The translations under genes and the position numbers were made by a program. From the IMG/VR virus record IMGVR_UViG_3300009160_000032, positions 27,110-91,109 of that record: a stretch of 64,000 bases of DNA; one strand, given 5' to 3'. Shown in pieces: positions 1 through 10,600 of the stretch (the stretch's first letter is position 1; each line of letters starts with the position of its first letter). Source of the DNA: a virus. Under the pieces are notes generated by a model, which worked only from the letters and a program-made list of their open reading frames with translations, did not search any database and was not told the origin of the DNA.

Positions 1-18
1 TATTTATTGACCCACAAC

Positions 19-3000
19 TCATTGGTTACAAAGTAGATTAAAGTTTATTCCAACATTTATTTTAAAATCTTGAGTAACACTTAATGGAATACAATTACCA
101 TTATATACAGTAACAGTATCATCAGTATTAATAACATAATTTAAACCTTCTGATTGTAAATTACTTAAACTCGATTCAAGTGCGGTTATCCAATCGTTTT
201 GAGATGGGTAACTAGCAATAGGACTTGTATTACCATATCCCGTAAAAAATTCATCATGAACTAAAGTATTACCATTTAAAACTAAATCAATATACCAAGT
301 ACTTTCTAATGAATTAAGATCACAACCAGTCAAAACATATCCTTGAGATTGTAATAAACTATTTAACACAACCGCAAATGAGGTCACTGTTGGATTAGAC
401 CCCCAAGGATAGATAGGACAAGTGATTTCTTGTATAGGACAATCAACCGCAAATAATTGACCAACCAACGCACAAGGTTTACATGGTATTGGAACTATTT
501 GACAACCCATTTGTCTTCTCCAAACAAATTTTTGTCTATGAAATATAGAATTTTCCAATCTTACTCCTGATGTTACCAATGTTGTTGCTGGTATCATTTG
601 TCCAACTAATTTTATCCAATAATCGCCTATTCCATTAACATAGTCGATCATTGTTCTATATGTAAAGTTATCGTTAGGGATATTAATCGCCTGTTCAGAT
701 TCTAAGTATTTCCAATATATAGACTGTAATGTTGGGTATCCTCCTGTTTTACCATCGGTAATAAATTGTCTATTTCTAACATTGATCATGTTATGCCAAA
801 ATGTTTGAGCAAACTCAAAGAATGTTTTTTGTTTTGGTTTTGGGTTAATTTCAGTCCAATCTATACCTCCCCTATTTGGGTATGGTCCGTTTGGATTAGG
901 GTTACAATATGTTGGTTCAACATAGTCTAATCCCTCATTTGGTATTGGGTAATTATACTGTCTTGACATTGACCAAACATCATAAACCAACCCTTGAGCC
1001 GGATTTAAAAATACGTCAACATTTTTAACGTTTACAACAAATCTTTCATCATAAACCCTATAGTATGCAGTAAATCCACCATCAGACGTATTTCTTAAAC
1101 CAACATTATCAATAGTCCAACTTTTTTTATTATCAATTACTTTAACTAAATCATAACCTAAAGACATAAATGGAAATTTACGATACCTATCAAGGTATGT
1201 TTGACCATAATTAAATGGTAATAGAACAGTTTGGTAATTAGGGTTTTGACCAACAAATACTTGATTTGTCTCTACAACTTGTTCAGGCATGTGATGATCA
1301 GGTGTTGATTCATACCAACCTCCTCCTATTTGGAAGAAATACCCTTCGCTTTCTTGTGCTGCGGTTGGGTAACCTAAACTATCCATTGGATAATCTAACC
1401 TTGTTGTTGTTACTCCACTAATAGTCGTTTGTAATGTAAAACCGCTATATAGGACTCCCATTATTGAAAATGTATCTGTAGGGTCTGAAACAGGAAGTTG
1501 TTGTACATACAGACCACCTGAAATATTTAAATATTGATTTTCAAACTGAGAAAGGTTTATTCTTTCATCTGCAATGTATATGTATTCATTAAAATCAATT
1601 AAAGCCTCAGGTGCTCCAATCAATCTTAATAAAATTTCAATAGATCTTCTTGTTCCCTTTGATTTAAACAAATAGGCGGCATTTAAAATTAAATTTTTAT
1701 AGAATTGGTAATTAATTTCATCAGGAGTTAACGCTCTTGAGTATCCAGGAAAATTACTTTCTTGATTGGTACCAAAAATTGAATCTAAAAGCGATTCATT
1801 ACTTATTGGTGAAATGTTTGTTTTCCACCCTAATGTTTCTGCAAGATTTTTTAATAATTGTGATGGTATGTCATTACCTGTATTGTAATTAACGGATGTC
1901 ATATTTGCCAATGACATAACAAATTTTCTCACCTCATCAAAACTTCTTCCGTATATCTGTAATACCTTTTCTAATTTTCTATCACCAGTATCAAATTCTT
2001 TTAATGCTCCTGTGGTTAAAAACCTTGATATTAAATTAGTATTATATGAGTCTAAGTTTTCACATAAGTCATTTAAAGTTGTTAAATATTTATCAAAATC
2101 GTTAGTTCTAATATCTAAATTCCACAATCCATCCAAAGGCCATGTAATGTTTTGACTTGTTGTTGTGTAAGTACCATCATTGTTTTCTTGTGGAACTTGG
2201 AAAGTTGCGGTATAAATTGGTTGTATTAATCTATTTAAAAGAAATTTTTCTACCTCATCAAAAAAATCATTAAACGATTTTTCCGTATAAGTAGTGTTGG
2301 GTCTTAATATGATATTATCTGTTGTTGCGGACATCCCTGAAAAAGGATTTCCATTTACATAAAGTTTTAAATAATTATCAGTTTCATCAGTAGGATCTAA
2401 AAATACTACGTTATATTCGGAATTATTAACAAATATTGAATAGTTCCTATATTGAACTGTTAAATTTCTTAAAGGTGATTGCTCAACCTCACTTAATTCA
2501 AAGTTTCTTGTTGCGTTTGTTGTAAAATCAATATCAAATGGATTTCTTATCCAATTTAAAGGTATCTCTAAATATGTTTCATTTAAAATTTTGTTATATA
2601 AAATATTAACTGCCGTTAGTCCTGTTTGAAAATTAAGGTTATTCTTTAAACATTCTACGGATGCCGGAAAATAATTAATTATTCTTGTTATAGACGTTGA
2701 AATTCTTTTTGTTAGTGATCCAAATAATGTAAAGTTGGTTATTTCACTTAAATCAAAATTTGGGTAAACTTGTAAATTTTTAGCAATTAAGACTTTTGAC
2801 TCTTCGATACTTTTTAAATCTAAATCAGATAAACTTATCGGATCTGAAAAAGCACCAATATTAAATGTTCTGTTTTGTTTTTCAGTAATTCCTGTTGTGA
2901 ACTCAAAATTAGCGTTAGTTAATCCCCCACCGGCAACTAATTGAACCCCAACTAAATCGTCAGAAAATGTACTATCTCCTGTATCAGTTTGTGGAGGCCA

Positions 3001-3021
3001 TTTATATTTTATTACTGCCAT
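19..3021 (-). CDS. large baseplate/tail protein with P2 gpI-like segment
   Basis: This 1000-residue protein ends the wedge gene cluster. I see a central helical region (about residues 360-480) containing RFLTTGALKEFDTGDRKLEK and, later, FKSKGTRRSIEILLRLIGAP. That layout resembles the P2 gpI (Tail_P2_I) type of baseplate protein that links wedge to fibres; this is family-level inference. The rest is beta-rich, Asn/Thr/Tyr-rich sequence typical of virion surface proteins. A Cys-rich stretch (MGCQIVPIPCKPCALVGQLF) lies near residue 855, followed by two more Cys. The start overlaps the stop of the upstream gene in a TAATG junction, implying translational coupling. The TGA stop lies 18 bases from the window edge. 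It could be a gp7/gp10-like wedge component; the exact T4 counterpart is unclear. Confidence 0.6.
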   Translation of the reverse strand: MAVIKYKWPPQTDTGDSTFSDDLVGVQLVAGGGLTNANFEFTTGITEKQNRTFNIGAFSDPISLSDLDLKSIEESKVLIAKNLQVYPNFDLSEITNFTLFGSLTKRISTSITRIINYFPASVECLKNNLNFQTGLTAVNILYNKILNETYLEIPLNWIRNPFDIDFTTNATRNFELSEVEQSPLRNLTVQYRNYSIFVNNSEYNVVFLDPTDETDNYLKLYVNGNPFSGMSATTDNIILRPNTTYTEKSFNDFFDEVEKFLLNRLIQPIYTATFQVPQENNDGTYTTTSQNITWPLDGLWNLDIRTNDFDKYLTTLNDLCENLDSYNTNLISRFLTTGALKEFDTGDRKLEKVLQIYGRSFDEVRKFVMSLANMTSVNYNTGNDIPSQLLKNLAETLGWKTNISPISNESLLDSIFGTNQESNFPGYSRALTPDEINYQFYKNLILNAAYLFKSKGTRRSIEILLRLIGAPEALIDFNEYIYIADERINLSQFENQYLNISGGLYVQQLPVSDPTDTFSIMGVLYSGFTLQTTISGVTTTRLDYPMDSLGYPTAAQESEGYFFQIGGGWYESTPDHHMPEQVVETNQVFVGQNPNYQTVLLPFNYGQTYLDRYRKFPFMSLGYDLVKVIDNKKSWTIDNVGLRNTSDGGFTAYYRVYDERFVVNVKNVDVFLNPAQGLVYDVWSMSRQYNYPIPNEGLDYVEPTYCNPNPNGPYPNRGGIDWTEINPKPKQKTFFEFAQTFWHNMINVRNRQFITDGKTGGYPTLQSIYWKYLESEQAINIPNDNFTYRTMIDYVNGIGDYWIKLVGQMIPATTLVTSGVRLENSIFHRQKFVWRRQMGCQIVPIPCKPCALVGQLFAVDCPIQEITCPIYPWGSNPTVTSFAVVLNSLLQSQGYVLTGCDLNSLESTWYIDLVLNGNTLVHDEFFTGYGNTSPIASYPSQNDWITALESSLSNLQSEGLNYVINTDDTVTVYNGNCIPLSVTQDFKINVGINFNLLCNQ

Positions 3022-3929
3022 TATTGTGTTATATTTGCAAAGTTTTTACTAAAATCTATGTTATCACCTCTATCTTGTTTTACTTCATATAAAAGTTCGT
3101 TATATTGATCTCTAATTTCAAATAAATTGTATTGTTTGTAAATGTTATTCTGAGTATCGTAAAGTGTATAAATTCCATCATTAAGAGACTTAGTCTGATT
3201 ACCAAACAAAGAAATTGCCAATGTGGAAATGTCGTGTTCAACCATTTCAATCTCCATAGTAACAGGATTAAAGAATGTATTACTTATTATTATTTCTTGA
3301 TCTGGTTGACCAATAAATGGTGTTGCGTTTGGTTTGTTAGATGGTGATGAAGAAGGTGATAATGTACAAAATATTAAATTTGTAACCCCATTCACATATT
3401 GATATCTAACAGTGCTTGTTGAGGTGTTTGTGGTATTTTGGACCACGGGTTCGCAGTAAAAAGATGAGGTAACTATTCTGAAAAAATTTGGTATTTTAGC
3501 CCCACTTGTCTGTAAGTATTCAACCCTATAACCAATTAAACCTTGATTAACAAATTTATCTCTGAATGAAACGGGAACGTTACTTATATCTATTACTATC
3601 CCTTTTATGTTTGGTAGTGCTGCCAATATACCACAATCAGTTATTCTAGTTCTAATTTCTGCGGGTCTTATATATAATGTATAAATCCCTAATTGATTAA
3701 AAATATTTGATGGTAGTCTTAAATTATATAGTCCACCTAAGATTTCTACACCTGAATTACCTCCAGTATTTGTGTTGTGAAAATAAGGGGTCAAAACCGC
3801 AGAAGAATTTAATTTTGTCAACTGAAAGTTGTTTGTAACGTCTCTTGACTCCGTATAATTTAATATAATATCAACGTCAGTTGGACTTACGTCCGCCGGT
3901 CTTATTGTTCCATATGTTCCTGTTGCCAT
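3021..3929 (-). CDS. hypothetical virion protein, baseplate cluster
   Basis: I do not recognise this 302-residue protein. It opens with MATGTYGTIRPADVSPTDVD and contains several Ser/Thr/Asn-rich beta-type segments and an acidic, charged C-terminus (YEVKQDRGDNIDF). There is no signal peptide or membrane segment. It is the first gene after a short gap that carries a promoter-like TATTTATA element 20 bases upstream. It is translationally coupled through TAATG to the 1000-residue protein that follows, so the two probably act together in the outer baseplate or in attaching fibres. Assignment as a structural protein rests on context only. Confidence 0.5.
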   Translation of the reverse strand: MATGTYGTIRPADVSPTDVDIILNYTESRDVTNNFQLTKLNSSAVLTPYFHNTNTGGNSGVEILGGLYNLRLPSNIFNQLGIYTLYIRPAEIRTRITDCGILAALPNIKGIVIDISNVPVSFRDKFVNQGLIGYRVEYLQTSGAKIPNFFRIVTSSFYCEPVVQNTTNTSTSTVRYQYVNGVTNLIFCTLSPSSSPSNKPNATPFIGQPDQEIIISNTFFNPVTMEIEMVEHDISTLAISLFGNQTKSLNDGIYTLYDTQNNIYKQYNLFEIRDQYNELLYEVKQDRGDNIDFSKNFANITQ

Positions 3930-3949
3930 GTAATTTTACTTTGTTATTT

Positions 3950-3957
3950 TATAAATA
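3950..3957 (-). promoter_or_regulatory. TATTTATA promoter-like element
   Basis: On the minus strand the sequence reads TATTTATA, 20 bases before the start codon of the 302-residue baseplate-cluster gene. It is the only intergenic space between this gene and the next upstream one, and it matches the element found before many other genes in the window. Confidence 0.4.
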
Positions 3958-3964
3958 TTAATAA

Positions 3965-5107
3965 TTAAGTTTCCACGTTAAAAAAACCATAACCATATTT
4001 GACTAAATCTCCTATGTTATCAACTTCTCCTAATCTTTCGATAGATTCTAACGCCGAATTTTTCCCCCTTTCAATAAATAAATCAGATCTTATTTCAGGT
4101 TCATAAGCCACCCCAATTAATGCTTCTTCTTTTGTCATCGCAGATAAAACCAAATCATTTTGTGTTAATCCCGAAGATTGAACAAAATATAATGTTGTAC
4201 CTCCACTTAGGTCCCAATAATCCACACCATTTATTGTATACGCAGAATACGATCCATTTGGTACTGATCCGTAATAGATACCAACAACTCCTGTTTCTCC
4301 TGTTACTTGTATTCCTAATGGGTATGGTACTGGTCCATACTGTTCTAAGTCAGATAATGTAGAATTTGTCGTTCCTGTTACCAAAAATGGTACTCCAACA
4401 TAACTTGAACTTATATAATCTATAATATTTGGGTTCGAGTCTCCTGTAAATAAGAAATCATAACTTACGGGAATGTTTGCCCAATTACCCCCTTGTTGGT
4501 AAAATACTACCGTTCCATTTGGATTAATTGGTACTATATTTTGGTAAGGTACGTTTATGGTTTTTGTAACTTCAGTTATCCCCCAAGGTGTAGTTCCTTT
4601 AATTTTTATTGTATAAATACCATTAGATGCGGGGTACGTATGGTTTAATGATGAGGGTGAAAAAATATTAATAGGGACTATCGGCGATCCATCCCCCCAA
4701 TCTATTTCAAATACCGATTGAGTTACATTATTTGATGTATTAAAAACATAAAATGTATATGGATTAATAGTGTCAGATGAAAAAATAAAGTTATTTAAAG
4801 TTTCTTTTTGGTAAATTAAACCATCAAACACAGAATACCATCCCATATCGTATGTTGTCTGTGTTAACATGATTGGAATAGTTAACCCTGTTAAGGTTGA
4901 GTCTCCGTTTGTTCCCCCTGATAATAATTGGGTCATGGAAGAATAAACATATGTTGTCCCTGTTTCACAATTAACGTAAGTTACCCCTGTAGGACAACAA
5001 GGATCTTCCACATATATTTCTTCACAATCTCCTGTCCAATTAATAGGAAATATTTTATTCTTTATATCTTCAAGACCAATCTGTATATAATATCTTTGTT
5101 CTTCCAT
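3965..5107 (-). CDS. PKD-domain virion protein
   Basis: This 380-residue protein has an N-terminal segment with a Cys cluster (CEEIYVEDPCCPTGVTYVNC, about residues 29-48) and a central PKD-like Ig fold around residues 130-190, recognised by IDWGDGSPIV, LNHTYPASNGIYTIKI and a closing TKTINV strand. PKD domains are common in cell-surface and phage adhesive proteins and mediate protein or sugar contacts. The C-terminus is helical and charged. The start codon abuts the end of the upstream 260-residue gene (TAATG-type overlap), so the gene belongs to the wedge operon. Likely role: decoration of the baseplate periphery or fibre attachment; inference from domain and context. Confidence 0.55.
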   Translation of the reverse strand: MEEQRYYIQIGLEDIKNKIFPINWTGDCEEIYVEDPCCPTGVTYVNCETGTTYVYSSMTQLLSGGTNGDSTLTGLTIPIMLTQTTYDMGWYSVFDGLIYQKETLNNFIFSSDTINPYTFYVFNTSNNVTQSVFEIDWGDGSPIVPINIFSPSSLNHTYPASNGIYTIKIKGTTPWGITEVTKTINVPYQNIVPINPNGTVVFYQQGGNWANIPVSYDFLFTGDSNPNIIDYISSSYVGVPFLVTGTTNSTLSDLEQYGPVPYPLGIQVTGETGVVGIYYGSVPNGSYSAYTINGVDYWDLSGGTTLYFVQSSGLTQNDLVLSAMTKEEALIGVAYEPEIRSDLFIERGKNSALESIERLGEVDNIGDLVKYGYGFFNVET

Positions 5108-5889
5108 TATGGGTTCATATATTCATACCAGTTTATTGGTGTTGTTGTTCCAACTCTATTATTATTGTTGTCTTTAATAGTATATGTAAAATCACTGTAA
5201 TCTAAATTAACTTCATAATAAAAATACTCAGCGGGATCAAAATTATATTGTGTAGGTAAAATACTTGTTTGTGGAGTGTTTGTCATAATAACATAACTTC
5301 CCGTTTTACCGTTAAAGAATTTGGCCCTCATATAAAAAGTATCTATATCAATAAAATCTCTACTTCTAACCCAATAAATAAAAAACCCTTCTTTATCTCC
5401 AACAAAGTCTAACTTAAATTCAGGTTTTTTTATGTTAACAGTAGGGATGGACGGACTTAAAACTAAACCGTTTTCTATTCCCCCTTGTTGTACTGGTAAA
5501 ATTATTGTTAAATAATTTCTTTGTGTTGCAGAATCTTTAGTATCATATAGGTCTAACTTGAAGAAACTTTTTGTGAATGGTTTTGTGTAATAATAGACTT
5601 CATTAACGGAAAATCCTTCGGTTAAATAAGAAGAGTTCCATAAATTAAGAGATTGATCAAAAAATCCAAAATCGTAATTTATATCGGTCTTATCAGTATT
5701 ATCATGTTTTTTATGTGAGAATCTTGCAACCTCAAAATCATTTTCTTTACCAATAACCTCATCAATAGTTTTAAGAACAAATTCATCAATGGCGTCATCA
5801 TTACCATCTATGTCCCACTTAACTTCAACAGGTATATTAATATAAACGTCTGTTGGTTTTTTCAATATTTTATAATTATTCACAATCAT
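5107..5889 (-). CDS. hypothetical virion protein, baseplate cluster
   Basis: An unrecognised 260-residue protein. It starts MIVNNYKILKKPTDVYINIP and continues with beta-rich, aromatic sequence (YYYTKPFTKSFFKLDLYD; DPAEYFYYEVNLDYSDFTY). It has no membrane segment and no Cys. It overlaps the end of the upstream 577-residue gene by 14 bases and the start of the downstream PKD gene by 1 base, so all three are translated from one message. Location between known wedge genes makes a baseplate or fibre-connector role likely. Confidence 0.5.
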   Translation of the reverse strand: MIVNNYKILKKPTDVYINIPVEVKWDIDGNDDAIDEFVLKTIDEVIGKENDFEVARFSHKKHDNTDKTDINYDFGFFDQSLNLWNSSYLTEGFSVNEVYYYTKPFTKSFFKLDLYDTKDSATQRNYLTIILPVQQGGIENGLVLSPSIPTVNIKKPEFKLDFVGDKEGFFIYWVRSRDFIDIDTFYMRAKFFNGKTGSYVIMTNTPQTSILPTQYNFDPAEYFYYEVNLDYSDFTYTIKDNNNNRVGTTTPINWYEYMNP

Positions 5890-7609
5890 CTATAATAGGT
5901 TCTGCAATTACGTTTGGATTATTTATATTACTTCCGTCTCCAATTAATCTGAATATAATTTGATCGTAAGGGTAATGACTACCATTTAAAAATGGGTAAT
6001 CAACTCCGAATCCTTCACTATCTTTGTACCCATATGGGTAAATATCTCTCCATCTAAAAGTTTGACTTGTTATTGAGAAATATGAGTAGTCAGGAACTAA
6101 ATCTATATTTTGATATCCTTCTTCATTTACAGATGTTGAGAAAACTTTAATTGTCATTGGGTGGTGTACTTTATAGTAATACCCTAATTGATTTGATGGT
6201 GTTAACAAACTTGTTGATGTAAAGTAGTTAGGATTAAATGTGAATTTTTGATAGGTACTTGATATAACTCGTTCTTTTTGTTCATAAGGATTAAATTCAC
6301 AAAAGTCTCCATTTATGTTATCTCCAATATTTAAATTATCGACATAATAAAAAACATTACCATTAGATGTGTAATTGTTTGTTAAAAACCCTGTATCCGA
6401 TTGTGTATTTGTTTGATCCCACCAAACACTAGGTTGGTTATTCTCTAAAGGTAAATTAAATTCGTAACCCTCTTTAAGATTTGTATTCGGACCTAATGTC
6501 CACCCAAAATATCCTTTCCAAATAAAACTAAAAAATAACTCGCTTACAGGTCTGTTAAGGTTATCCCTTAAACCGTCAATATCAATGTTATTATTAAACA
6601 TTAAATTGTAACTGTCATTACCTTCTTTAATTGAAGATCTATCAACCCCATTTGGTGTTAAGACCGCTTTTTCAAATTTAACGGCTTTACTAAAAATATT
6701 TTTTTCAAATCCGGCATTAACTAAAACAGAATCTTCAATACTAGTTAATATTTTGTGAACCCTAACATAATAGTTTGAGGTTGTGTCTATTTCATTAGTT
6801 GCGTTTATAATTCTTTTAAATGTCCCTGTTGTGTTCACACTGAAAGTGGTACCTAAATACCCTATATTTTGTATGTTAAAAATGTAATCTTCAGAATCAT
6901 AATTTTCATTACCCAAAGAAGTCACTTGAAAGGTGTCTGTTCCATTGTAATTAAAGTTAAGTTTAACTGATTCTCCAACAGATAATCCATGATTCATAGG
7001 ACATCTAAATGATATTACATCGTCACCATATAAAGTGTTGTTTTCAATAATAAACGGTATTCCATCAAAAGCCTGCCAAGACCATGTGTTTGTAGTATCT
7101 TGATCATCAGCATATAATTGTCGATCAACATTTAAATGTGGGTACGTTAAATAATACATCCAATTATATGTTGTTGCACTTTTATTAATAAAACTAACAT
7201 GATTACCCACACCTGTTGTGTATCCATTTACATTATTATCTGTCCTAATAAGATCAAATTCATAATATTGTGGAAATCCATCCCAAGGTGCTGATGGATT
7301 ACCTATTGATGTAACCGCATTTGATATAGCGTTTGTGTAATATAAATTATTTCTATATGGAACATAAGACGTTCCTCCACTGTATTGGTTTTTAAATAAA
7401 AATACTATCTTTGTTGTTGGTCTAAATATTGTAGATTCTCCTCTTTCTTTTTGAAACAACTCAGCCAAATTTATTTCTTCGGTTCTATCATATTCAACTT
7501 GTTGTTTAAACGTTTGATTTAGAGGAACTCTTACCGCTTCATCAACATTTGAGGATATTTTATTCTTTTTAGATCCTAATAATATTTGTATAGTTTCATT
7601 ATTACCCAT
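5876..7609 (-). CDS. hypothetical baseplate-cluster protein
   Basis: A 577-residue protein I cannot assign. Its N-terminus (IQILLGSKKNKISSNVDEAV, then KQQVEYDRTEEINLAELFQKE) is charged and predicted helical; the rest is rich in Asn, Tyr, Thr and Phe, like phage fibre and baseplate shells. It overlaps the 1822-residue gene by 8 bases upstream and the 260-residue gene by 14 bases downstream. That tight coupling suggests stoichiometric assembly with them. A gp8- or gp10-like wedge role is possible but not shown by sequence. Confidence 0.5.
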   Translation of the reverse strand: MGNNETIQILLGSKKNKISSNVDEAVRVPLNQTFKQQVEYDRTEEINLAELFQKERGESTIFRPTTKIVFLFKNQYSGGTSYVPYRNNLYYTNAISNAVTSIGNPSAPWDGFPQYYEFDLIRTDNNVNGYTTGVGNHVSFINKSATTYNWMYYLTYPHLNVDRQLYADDQDTTNTWSWQAFDGIPFIIENNTLYGDDVISFRCPMNHGLSVGESVKLNFNYNGTDTFQVTSLGNENYDSEDYIFNIQNIGYLGTTFSVNTTGTFKRIINATNEIDTTSNYYVRVHKILTSIEDSVLVNAGFEKNIFSKAVKFEKAVLTPNGVDRSSIKEGNDSYNLMFNNNIDIDGLRDNLNRPVSELFFSFIWKGYFGWTLGPNTNLKEGYEFNLPLENNQPSVWWDQTNTQSDTGFLTNNYTSNGNVFYYVDNLNIGDNINGDFCEFNPYEQKERVISSTYQKFTFNPNYFTSTSLLTPSNQLGYYYKVHHPMTIKVFSTSVNEEGYQNIDLVPDYSYFSITSQTFRWRDIYPYGYKDSEGFGVDYPFLNGSHYPYDQIIFRLIGDGSNINNPNVIAEPIIDDCE

Positions 7610-10600
7610 TTGTATCTGCGTTATTTACATAAAGTTTAATGAATCTATCAAGTGCGGTAAAACCGTTATTCAATCCAAAATAAAAATGGAACGGTGCCCC
7701 AACAAGAATAGGGTCTAAACCAGGTGTGTTTGGTGCTCCATAAGTAACGTTAACTGTTGTTGGGTTAGGTCCTGGGGTAAAGTTTGCAATATGACCTTCT
7801 TGTGTTGTTGTGGTTTTAAAATAATCTGAGGTTTGGAAATCTAAACTCTGGTATTTGTTTTTATAAAACCCTCCACTTGTTATAAATGGGGATGTATACC
7901 AATTATTATTCTCCGTCCCAAAAATGTAATTTGATGGGGAAGTAATTTGCCATTTATAGAATGGAACTTCTTGTGTGGATGGATACCCATAATTATAACC
8001 AACAAATGGTGAAATGTTATATGTTTGTATTCCAGGTGTTAATTTTTTTCTTGTTATTTTTTCCTCGTTATTGTCTTGAAAGAAAATACCAAAAATAGGT
8101 CTTGATGGTGATTGGGTGTCGTCTCCAATGAATAAGTAGTTATTTGGGTAGTTCTGTTCTAAATAAGGATTTACTTTAAATTCACTATTTGTTGAGATTG
8201 CTTGTGCAAAATCTCCGTCAATTCTATCACCACCTCTCGTACTATTAAAGAACTGAACAACACCTATACCTTCTCCTTGATTTCCGTTTGTAGATACCGG
8301 AAACATTTGTTGTATTATAGTTTGATTCAGTAATCTAGAAATGAATCCCATTTGCATAATATCAGAATCATCACTATATGAAGTTGATTTTAATTGGTTT
8401 GCAAAATAACCCTCTAAATTTTCATTATTACATATTTGATTAATGAATTCATCTCTTGGTCCTAAATCTACAATTGTTGTTGGACTTTGTATTTGTTTGT
8501 CGTTATATCCTGGATTATTGATAAATAATGCCGCCAAGTTATTTGGTGGGGTTGGTGATGGTTTACCAATGAATTGGTTAACAAATCTATCCCAAGGAGA
8601 TGATCTATAATAGAAAGTATTTTGTGCGTCATCAAAAACTACAGTATCTTTACAGTAATTGTATGTTGGGTCAGTAACTGAATTATTTGCATATGTGGAT
8701 GTCTTATTAAATGAAGGCATATATAAAAATCCATTTATCCAATTGTTTTGGAATACTCTTGCAAAGACCCCTCTACATGCCGCTAACATTAACAAGTATC
8801 TAACTTTCCATTCTAAAAATAATTTCACATCTTCATCGTATTGTGAAATATATTTTTTATTTAAAAGGCAATAACATCCTTTAACAACTCTATTACTTGG
8901 TACATCACAATTTGGGTTTACGGTAATTCCGGTACCTGAACCTGAGTAACATTGTAACGAAACCAAACCATCACAAGTTAATGTTGAGGTTAATCCCGTA
9001 ACTAATCCTGTTGAGTCAGCATAATTACCTGTTGGTAGTGTTCCTGGACCACCAATACTAGGGTTTGACTGAACCCCACTACCCTTAAAGAAATAAAAGT
9101 TATTATTTTGATGTAGTCCATATCCTGTTTGAGAATCGTTACCATCTTGAGTTCTTGTTGATGTTGGTATTCTATCACTTCTCATCACAAGTTTAGTTTC
9201 ATCCAAGAAGTTAACTGTCGTAGTTAAATATCTATAATATGCTCTTGAGTATAATCCATTATACCCATCGAATGGCGTACCATAATCATTATTCGATCCA
9301 ACTGAATCATAAAAATTATATATTACAGGGTTTAATGCTGGTCCTGCCTGTGAAAAAGAACCTATAAACGTACCACCAACAAAATAGTCTTGAACATATT
9401 TTGGTATAACCCAATTATATGGTGATGATGTAAACAAATTGTATGGTGATGATGATATTGTTGATAACGGAGGGAACGTTATGTCAGGTCTATAAGAACC
9501 TGAGTTATCATCTGTTGATAAATAATAGTAAGGTAATGTTGACGTAAATCCTGTATATTGACCTGGTGTAAGATCAAATATTAATGATGGAAAATATAAA
9601 TTGTTTGTTGTATTATCAACAGTATCGTGAGATAATGGTTTAATATTATTTGTTGATAATGGTTGTATAGGGTAATTTAAATAATAGTTACCAGTAATTA
9701 TAGGTCCAACCCCATATGAAGAATTACCAAATATTATTGATAAATCGTATTCTATTTCTTGTTTAGGGGTAAAAGGGTCCACCCCTCTTGTTAATATTAT
9801 AACCTCTAAAGTATTTCTAACACTATTTTCAATTGCATCTATTGCGTTACCCGATGAATATAATGCTGGAGTTAATAACCCCACACTACATTCATCACCA
9901 TAAACAAATCCTATATCGTGTAATAAGTATTTCTTAGGGAATTTATTTAAATCGGCAATACTAAAGTTTGTATTACCTGTAAATGAATTAACCGTATATC
10001 CAGTTATTACTTGAAAATACTCAATGTCGGTAGGGTATTCTAAATAATAGTCAGTTTGACCTGTATTAATTACGTATATTGTTGACTGCAGTAGTCCTGA
10101 CCCATTTGATGCGGGGTCGGCATAATCTATTGTTCTAACTATTGGTGTTACAGAATCACCTGTAAATGTAGTACCTGTAATTGAGGTGTTATTAAATTGA
10201 TTTTGGGTTGCTCCTGTTAAATTAACCCAACCTCCCGACAATTTTGGGTCTTGGAAGGTTATTACTTCTCCCACACCTAATTGTTGGATCATACCAGCTT
10301 TTGCAATAACAACTAATACCTGATCTTCAAAAGGGTCACTTGGTGTTCCAACTAAAGATGGATTTACCTTGGTTTTAACTTTATTAACACCTGAGTTTGC
10401 ACCTCCTGAAGGAGAGTTTTTAAAATATTTATCTCTAGTATTAAACTCATTTAATTTTTGTGGGTATGTTTCTTTAGTGGGATACGCAAACCATCTTTCA
10501 TCACTACCGACACTTTTTTCGGCACCAAATAGAAATGGTTGTGGGGCATGTAATTTATAAAGATTTGTGGAATCTATTAGATCATAACCTGAAAATATTC

